Below, in pieces: positions 5,606 to 7,302 of a stretch of 7,302 bases of DNA (its first letter is position 1; the number at the start of each line of letters is the position of its first letter). The notes below the pieces were generated by a model. It saw only the letters and a list, made by a program, of their open reading frames with translations. It did not search any database and had not been told where the DNA came from. This stretch comes from Bacillota bacterium (lineage in GTDB: Bacteria; Bacillota; Clostridia; Lachnospirales; Anaerotignaceae). Where the stretch lies: assembly GCA_017547125.1 (NCBI GenBank), contig JAFYQL010000069.1, forward strand, positions 1 through 7,302, in the 5' to 3' direction. The position numbers were made by a program, and so were the translations under genes.

Positions 5606-7237
5606 TTATCTTCTTTTCTTTTTAACTGGTGCTTTAGGTTTTTTTGCCTTTTCAACGATAATTCTCTTACCCTTGATTTTTTTGTTCTTCATACCGTCGA
5701 TGATGTCCTTTGCATATTCGTAAGGAACATCAACATAAACGAAATCATCATAAAGGTCGATTTCACCGATAACTTCGCCAGGTACTTTTGTTTCGCCTGC
5801 AAATGCACCAACAATGTCTTTTGCTCTGATTTTATTTTTCTTACCTGCGTTGATGAAAAGACGAACCATGTCTTTTGCATATTTTTCGCTGGCGTTGTGT
5901 GGGTTGTGAGCATTAAGGTCATCTTCGCTCTTGCTGTAGTCAGAAATTGTACTGCCAAGCTGCATTCTTAAAAGTGCTGCAGCAACATCGATAGGTGCAA
6001 TTTCTTCATCGCAGATGCTTTCAACATATTCTGCAAATTTTTCAAGATTGCCTTCAGCAATGTTTGCTTTGATTTTTTCAAGGAAGATATCTTTCTTTGT
6101 TCTTTCGATATCTGTAACAGTAGGAAGTTTCTGCTGTGTGATTTTTGTTTTTGCATACTGCATAATATCACGAAGCTTGTAAATTTCCTTGCCTACACAG
6201 AATGAGAAAGCTTTGCCGCTTCTGCCTGCACGTCCTGTACGGCCGATACGGTGAACATAGTATTCTTCGTCCTGTGGGATATCAAAGTTGAATACAATAT
6301 CAACATCGTCAACGTCAATACCTCTTGCGGCAACGTCTGTTGCAACAAGAATTTCGATTGCGCCGCTTCTGAATTTCTGCATTACTCTGTCACGCTGAGC
6401 CTGTTTTAAGTCGCCGTGAAGACCATCTGCAAAGTAACCTCTGCCAAGAAGCTGTTCAACAACTTCATCAACTCTTTTCTTAGTGTTGCAGAAAACAATT
6501 GAAAGCTTTGGATCATATACGTCAATAAGACGGCAGAGTGCTTCAAGCTTATCTTTTTCCTTAACATCAAAATAAATCTGTTCAATTTGTGGTACTGTAA
6601 GTTCTTTTCTTGAAATTTTGATGTATTCAGGGTTTTTAAGATATTTTTCTGTAAGCTCAAGAACTTCCTGATTCATTGTTGCAGAAAACATAACTGTCTG
6701 TCTTTCTTCGGGTGTTTTGCTGAGAATAAGCTCGATATCATCTCTGAAGCCCATATCAAGCATTTCGTCTGCTTCGTCAAGAACAGCATATTTTACTGTT
6801 TCCATTTTGAGTGTTCTTCTTCTCATGTGGTCCATAATACGGCCCGGTGTACCGATGATAACCTGTGCACCTTTTTTGAGAGCAAGAATCTGTCTGTCGA
6901 TAGGTTGACCGCCATAAACAGGAAGAACACGGATATTGTCTTTGTATTTAAGAAGCTTTCTGAATTCTTCGCTTACCTGAATAGCAAGTTCTCTTGTAGG
7001 GCAGAGAATAACTGCCTGAAGGCGTCTGTCATCAGGGTCAATCATTTCAAGGCAAGGAATACCGAAAGACGCTGTTTTACCTGTACCTGTCTGGCTCTGA
7101 CCGATAATGTCGTGACCGTTTTTGATAAGAGGTATTGCCTGGCTCTGGATAGGTGTTGCTTCTTCAAAGCCCATATCTGTAACTGCACGCAAAATCCAAG
7201 AAGAAAGCTGCATTTCGTCAAATTTTAATTTTTCCAT
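5606..7237 (-). CDS. deaD: DEAD-box ATP-dependent RNA helicase with C-terminal RNA-binding domain (DeaD/CsdA type)
   Basis: ATP-driven RNA unwinding enzyme of the cytoplasm, typically acting in ribosome assembly, mRNA decay and cold adaptation. All helicase motifs are present in the 543-residue product. These are the Q motif TPIQSQAIP (28-36), motif I SQTGTGKT (48-55), Ia PTREL (80-84), Ib TPGR (130-133), II DEAD (154-157), III SAT (185-187), IV IVFCNT (247-252), V DVAARGIDV (301-309) and VI HRIGRTGRAG (329-338). A linker of about 50 residues rich in Ser/Asp/Asn/His (about 428-455) leads to a DbpA/CsdA-like RNA-binding domain (about 456-530) and a basic tail ending KKKRR. The RNA-binding domain favours DeaD over the CshA type, which lacks it. 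The start ATG has AAAGGA 7 nt upstream. It is apparently monocistronic, with the shared terminator at its end. Confidence 0.95.
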   Translation of the reverse strand: MEKLKFDEMQLSSWILRAVTDMGFEEATPIQSQAIPLIKNGHDIIGQSQTGTGKTASFGIPCLEMIDPDDRRLQAVILCPTRELAIQVSEEFRKLLKYKDNIRVLPVYGGQPIDRQILALKKGAQVIIGTPGRIMDHMRRRTLKMETVKYAVLDEADEMLDMGFRDDIELILSKTPEERQTVMFSATMNQEVLELTEKYLKNPEYIKISRKELTVPQIEQIYFDVKEKDKLEALCRLIDVYDPKLSIVFCNTKKRVDEVVEQLLGRGYFADGLHGDLKQAQRDRVMQKFRSGAIEILVATDVAARGIDVDDVDIVFNFDIPQDEEYYVHRIGRTGRAGRSGKAFSFCVGKEIYKLRDIMQYAKTKITQQKLPTVTDIERTKKDIFLEKIKANIAEGNLEKFAEYVESICDEEIAPIDVAAALLRMQLGSTISDYSKSEDDLNAHNPHNASEKYAKDMVRLFINAGKKNKIRAKDIVGAFAGETKVPGEVIGEIDLYDDFVYVDVPYEYAKDIIDGMKNKKIKGKRIIVEKAKKPKAPVKKKRR

Positions 7238-7244
7238 TTATTTA

Positions 7245-7293
7245 TCCTTTCAAATATAAAAAAACACATCTCTAAACACAATATTAAACTATA
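7245..7293 (-). promoter_or_regulatory. Leader of the helicase gene: ribosome binding site and possible -10 box
   Basis: AAAGGA (7250-7245) is the Shine-Dalgarno. TATAGT (7293-7288) differs from TATAAT by one base and could be the -10 box, giving a leader of about 45 nt. Any -35 box would lie beyond the right edge, so the promoter cannot be confirmed. The region is very AT-rich and chance matches are likely. Confidence 0.3.
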
Positions 7294-7302
7294 TCAATAT
7301 TA

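Noticed and set aside
6827..7228. 133-codon plus-strand open frame opposite the helicase N-terminus
   Set aside because: It is antisense to the Q motif and motifs I to Ib of a full-length helicase. No ribosome binding site or recognisable domain.
1..7302. CRISPR arrays, tRNA or rRNA genes, insertion sequences or long repeats
   Set aside because: Reading both strands I found no regularly spaced repeats, no tRNA-like arms and no transposase.

Overview
The window is low-GC bacterial DNA, tightly packed with genes that mostly have good Shine-Dalgarno sites. The gene types fit an anaerobic, probably spore-forming member of the Bacillota (class Clostridia). These include a lipoprotein-type ApbE, a SpoIIM-like membrane protein beside a Xer-type recombinase (spoIIM and xerD also lie close together in Bacillus), and a TrmH/SpoU methyltransferase. 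I cannot name a genus from this sequence alone.

Layout. (1) Positions 1-3544, minus strand, read right to left as a probable four-gene operon: aroC (chorismate synthase), a SpoIIM-like five-helix membrane protein, a Xer-type tyrosine recombinase, and apbE (FAD:protein FMN transferase lipoprotein, running off the left edge). (2) Positions 3545-3678: a divergent intergenic region with back-to-back sigma-A-like promoters. (3) Positions 3679-5573, plus strand: a TrmH/SpoU 2'-O-ribose RNA methyltransferase overlapping by 4 nt an ArsB/NhaD/SLC13-type permease. (4) Positions 5576-5601: a bidirectional intrinsic terminator between convergent units. (5) Positions 5606-7237, minus strand: a DeaD-type DEAD-box RNA helicase with a C-terminal RNA-binding domain. 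Its short leader reaches the right edge. No gene-free stretch exceeds about 135 bases.

The genes are mostly housekeeping functions: aromatic amino acid synthesis, rRNA modification, RNA remodelling, transport and periplasmic-side flavinylation. I do not see a coherent new multi-gene system. Three things deserve a second look. An in-frame TAG splits apbE, and the ApbE-like frame resumes immediately after it, including the conserved ADALST metal-site motif. The Xer-type recombinase keeps its Arg, Lys, Arg and Tyr catalytic residues but has Ser and Phe where the two catalytic histidines normally sit. The ribosome binding site of the SpoIIM-like gene is fully buried in a perfect 12-bp hairpin arm just after the aroC stop codon, which suggests translational control or coupling.
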